Below, in pieces: positions 35,460 to 38,051 of a stretch of DNA of 38,051 nucleotides. The position numbers and the translations under genes are program-made. Where the stretch lies: NCBI GenBank assembly GCA_025352365.1, contig JANXTO010000116.1, positions 1-38,051 of the forward strand. The letters run 5' to 3'. Source of the DNA: Undibacterium sp. (GTDB taxonomy: Bacteria; Pseudomonadota; Gammaproteobacteria; Burkholderiales; Burkholderiaceae_D). Under the pieces are notes generated by a model that had not been told where the DNA came from, did no database searches, and saw only the letters and a list, made by a program, of their open reading frames with translations. The stretch's first letter is position 1, and the number at the start of each line of letters is the position of its first letter.

Positions 35460-37055
35460 ATGCACTCCAAAATTCTCATTCTTGACTTCGGTTCACAAGT
35501 AACCCAACTGATCGCTCGCCGCGTCCGCGATGCAGGCGTATTTTCTGAAGTACATCCTTACGATGTCAGCGACGAATTTATTCGTAACTACGGTGCTGCC
35601 GGTATTATTTTATCTGGTGGTCCAAATAGTGTGACCGAGGGCGATACTCCACGTGCACCAATGGCTGTATATGACGCTGGTGTTCCCGTATTAGGAATTT
35701 GTTATGGCATGCAAACCATGGCAGAGCAATTAGGTGGAAAGGTGGAAACCGGTAAAGTCCGCGAGTTTGGTTATGCAGAAGTAAGGGCGCGCAGCCATAC
35801 CGCTTTGCTTAAGGATATCCATGATTTCGTCACGCCAGAAGGTCATGGCATGCTCAAAGTCTGGATGAGCCACGGCGATAAAGTAAATGAAATGCCGGCC
35901 GGTTTTAAACTCATGGCCTCAACAGACAATTGCCCGATCGCCGCAATGGCCGACGAAGATCGTCGGTTTTATGCGGTGCAATTCCACCCTGAAGTTACTC
36001 ATACTCTGCAAGGCGAGGCGATTATTGCCCGTTTTGTACATGATATTTGTGGCTGTACATCGGATTGGAATATGCCTGACTATATCGCCGAAGCCGTCAT
36101 GTCTATTCGTGCACAAGTTGGTAGCGATGAAGTCATTCTGGGTTTATCTGGTGGCGTCGACAGCAGCGTGGCTGCTGCATTGATCCATCGCGCAATCGGT
36201 GATCAATTAACTTGCGTATTTGTCGACCATGGCTTGTTGCGTCTGGATGAAGGCAAAATAGTCATGGAAATGTTTGCCAATAATCTCGGTGTCAAAGTGA
36301 TTCATGTCGATGCGACTGCCCAGTTTATGGGACATTTGACTGGTGTTACTGATCCAGAGGCCAAGCGTAAAATCATTGGTCGTGAGTTTGTTGAAGTGTT
36401 CCAGGTAGAATCCGCCAAGCTCGAAAACGCAAAATGGCTGGCGCAAGGGACGATTTATCCCGATGTGATTGAAAGTGCAGGCAAGGGCAAAAAAGGTTCG
36501 CACACGATCAAGAGTCATCACAATGTAGGTGGCTTGCCAGATACGCTAAATTTGAAATTGCTTGAACCTCTGCGTGAATTGTTTAAAGATGAGGTCCGTA
36601 AACTCGGTGTAGCACTTGGTTTGCCGCATGCCATGGTGTATCGCCATCCTTTCCCAGGTCCAGGTTTGGGCGTCAGGATTTTGGGCGAAGTGAAAAAAGA
36701 ATTTGCCGATTTACTGCGTCGTGCTGATGCGATTTTTATTGAGGAATTGCGTAACACTCAAGTTGAAGGCTTGGCCGCGGACAAAGCCATGTCCTGGTAC
36801 GACGCGACCAGTCAGGCATTTGCCGTATTTTTGCCGGTCAAATCAGTCGGCGTGATGGGCGATGGCCGTACTTATGAATATGTAGTCGCGCTTCGTGCAG
36901 TACAAACACAAGATTTTATGACAGCACATTGGGCACATTTGCCGCATGAGTTGTTAGGTAAAGTATCTAACCGTATCATTAACGAAGTACGCGGCATCAA
37001 CCGCGTTGTTTATGATATCTCCGGTAAACCACCAGCCACGATCGAGTGGGAATGA
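35460..37055 (+). CDS. guaA: GuaA, glutamine-hydrolysing GMP synthase
   Basis: A 531-residue GMP synthase converting XMP to GMP with glutamine and ATP. The class I amidotransferase half (about 1-200) has nucleophile Cys81 in GICYGMQ and the His of FHPEVTHT. The ATP-pyrophosphatase half begins [13 protein letters not shown] (P-loop, about 226-238). [10 protein letters not shown] and the C-terminal dimerisation domain ending [18 protein letters not shown] follow. The 3' end is intact and in its usual form. The region just downstream leads into an integrase gene; the 3' end of guaA is a known target for tyrosine-integrase islands. Confidence 0.98.
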   Translation: MHSKILILDFGSQVTQLIARRVRDAGVFSEVHPYDVSDEFIRNYGAAGIILSGGPNSVTEGDTPRAPMAVYDAGVPVLGICYGMQTMAEQLGGKVETGKVREFGYAEVRARSHTALLKDIHDFVTPEGHGMLKVWMSHGDKVNEMPAGFKLMASTDNCPIAAMADEDRRFYAVQFHPEVTHTLQGEAIIARFVHDICGCTSDWNMPDYIAEAVMSIRAQVGSDEVILGLSGGVDSSVAAALIHRAIGDQLTCVFVDHGLLRLDEGKIVMEMFANNLGVKVIHVDATAQFMGHLTGVTDPEAKRKIIGREFVEVFQVESAKLENAKWLAQGTIYPDVIESAGKGKKGSHTIKSHHNVGGLPDTLNLKLLEPLRELFKDEVRKLGVALGLPHAMVYRHPFPGPGLGVRILGEVKKEFADLLRRADAIFIEELRNTQVEGLAADKAMSWYDATSQAFAVFLPVKSVGVMGDGRTYEYVVALRAVQTQDFMTAHWAHLPHELLGKVSNRIINEVRGINRVVYDISGKPPATIEWE

Positions 37056-37102
37056 TTTGATGTCTGGCAACTGCTGGCATTGACAGGCAGAAAACACAAC
37101 AT

Positions 37103-37135
37103 AAGCCCCTGATTTTAGGGGCTTTTTTTCTTTTT
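37103..37135 (+). terminator. Intrinsic terminator after guaA
   Basis: AAGCCCCT (37103-37110) pairs perfectly with AGGGGCTT (37117-37124) around the loop GATTTT, followed by a T-rich run. This is a textbook rho-independent terminator 48 bases past the guaA stop. Confidence 0.92.
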
Positions 37136-37214
37136 GGCCTGGCATTGACTGGCATCGCAAAGCACCGGCAAGCACACTTTTCTTATGGTACGGCGGATGG
37201 TACTATCTCAGCCG

Positions 37215-37337
37215 ATACCATGAGAGACACGCGATACCATGCCATGATTTTTAGACTTGGCATGGTATTGAAAACTCATAACATATTGATTTATAAGTAG
37301 AAAAATCGTTTATTTCTGCTGATTTTTATCATGGTAT
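37215..37337. repeat. ATACCATG boxes upstream of the integrase gene
   Basis: ATACCATG occurs at 37215-37222 and 37234-37241; its complement CATGGTAT occurs at 37261-37268 and 37330-37337. The central pair forms an 11-base inverted repeat (37234-37244 with 37258-37268) around a 13-base loop. Repeated short boxes beside an integrase are compatible with arm-type integrase or excisionase sites, or with an operator for int. Assignment is inference. Confidence 0.6.
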
Positions 37338-37362
37338 TTTGAACCTAGATAGGACGAATGCC

Positions 37363-38051
37363 ATGCTCACCGATACCAAGCTGCGCAACATCAAGCCGCA
37401 GGACAAGCTCTACAAAGTCAACGACCGCGACGGCCTCTATGTGGCCGTCACACCGGCCGGAGTGATCTCGTTCCGCTACAACTACTCGATCAACGGCAGG
37501 CAGGAAACCATCACCTTCGGCCGCTACGGCACCGGGGGTATCACCTTGTCGGAAGCACGCGAGCAGTTGGGTGAAGCCAAGAAGATGATTGCGGCAGGCA
37601 AGTCACCGGCCAAGGAGAAGGCGCGAGACAAAGCCCGCGTAAAGGATGCCGAGACATTCGGTGCCTGGGCCGAAAAGTGGCTACGCGGCTACCAAATGGC
37701 CGACTCAACCAGAGATATGCGCCGTGCAATCTATGAAAGGGAGTTGAAGCCGAAATTCGGCAACCAAAAGTTGGTAGAAATCACCCATGAGGACTTGCGG
37801 ACGCTGACCGATACCATTGTTGAGCGCGGCGCACCAGCTACGGCGGTGCACGTGCGCGAAGTAGTCATGCAGGTTTTTCGGTGGGCAATCGAGCGTGGCC
37901 AGAAGGTGGAAAACCCGGCCGATATGGTCCGGCCAACCACCATTGCCAAATTTGAGCCCCGTGATCGTGCGTTGACGCATGACGAAATCGGGTTGATGTA
38001 CCAGTACATGGAGCGCATCGGCACGACACCCTCGATTCGGGCTGCGGCCAA
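37363..38051 (+). CDS. int: Tyrosine integrase, P4/DUF4102 type, 3' end outside window
   Basis: The frame is open from ATG 37363 to the window end (229 complete codons). AGGA (37351-37354) lies eight bases upstream. The N-terminal arm-DNA-binding domain shows DRDGLYVAVTPAGVISFRYNY and ITFGRYGTGGITLSEARE, as in phage P4-type integrases. A core-binding SAM-like domain follows at about 105-195 (FGAWAEKWL, FRWAIERGQKVENPADMV). The catalytic domain begins ALTHDEIGLMYQY and is cut before its active-site residues, so activity cannot be judged. The gene is clearly richer in G+C than guaA and its neighbours, which suggests a recently acquired island inserted at guaA. Confidence 0.93.
   Translation, partial: MLTDTKLRNIKPQDKLYKVNDRDGLYVAVTPAGVISFRYNYSINGRQETITFGRYGTGGITLSEAREQLGEAKKMIAAGKSPAKEKARDKARVKDAETFGAWAEKWLRGYQMADSTRDMRRAIYERELKPKFGNQKLVEITHEDLRTLTDTIVERGAPATAVHVREVVMQVFRWAIERGQKVENPADMVRPTTIAKFEPRDRALTHDEIGLMYQYMERIGTTPSIRAAA

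Noticed and set aside
37705-38051. Minus-strand frames over the integrase
   Set aside because: The plus-strand integrase frame is open throughout with recognisable domains; the opposite frames are GC-driven shadows.

Overview
The window looks like a chromosomal stretch from a beta-proteobacterium, most likely Burkholderiales and probably Oxalobacteraceae (Undibacterium/Herminiimonas-like). This rests on the gene set and its order (cyoABCD-SURF1-regBA, smpB/ratAB/guaB/guaA, OmpR/EnvZ, a TPR-GAF-GGDEF-type protein) and on moderate base composition. The genus is inference. Gene density is high, most operons have 1-17 bp stop/start overlaps, and I see no tRNA, rRNA or CRISPR array.

Layout from left to right. 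(1) 1-1460: the 3' part of a GAF-GGDEF diguanylate cyclase, cut by the window edge. It is followed by a 350-bp spacer with a large imperfect palindrome and a six-unit 12-bp tandem repeat. (2) 1811-5621: a pqiA-pqiA-pqiB-pqiC operon for inter-membrane lipid transport, with PqiA split over two genes. (3) 6126-7739: a Tat-exported amidase. (4) 7812-12251: an ABC ATPase, an FtsX-type permease and a secreted CrtC/AttH-type lipocalin protein in one tightly overlapping operon. (5) 12456-18473, minus strand: a complete tripartite RND efflux operon (pump, membrane-fusion protein, NodT outer-membrane lipoprotein). (6) 19204-26348, minus strand: cyoABCD quinol oxidase, a SURF1-like assembly factor and the RegB/RegA redox two-component pair, a terminal oxidase next to its probable quinone-sensing regulator. 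(7) 26496-27845: an MFS transporter divergent from cyoA. (8) 28054-30250, minus strand: ompR-envZ. (9) 30477-32671: a small exported protein, smpB, ratA-ratB and a DUF4124 protein. (10) 32806-37055: guaB, a GAF plus degenerate-GGDEF protein, and guaA. (11) 37056-38051: the left edge of an apparent genomic island. It has a guaA terminator, a spacer with four ATACCATG-type boxes, and the N-terminal part of a visibly GC-richer tyrosine integrase that runs off the window.

The most unusual items are as follows. Three dispersed elements of 83 bp share TATACTCCC-type inverted ends and a GTCCA/TGGAC-like core, and look like a small MITE family. A protein encoded between the two GMP-synthesis genes has lost its GGDEF catalytic residues but keeps the c-di-GMP inhibitory-site motif RxxD. 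The 12-bp tandem repeat upstream of pqiA is in frame with a 33-residue, cysteine-every-fourth-residue reading frame. A His/Met-rich CyoD, a perfect hairpin between ompR and envZ, and 10-bp-phased TTAC repeats upstream of ompR also merit a look. I did not find a wholly novel multi-gene defence or metabolic system; the unexplored material most likely lies in the island to the right of position 38051.
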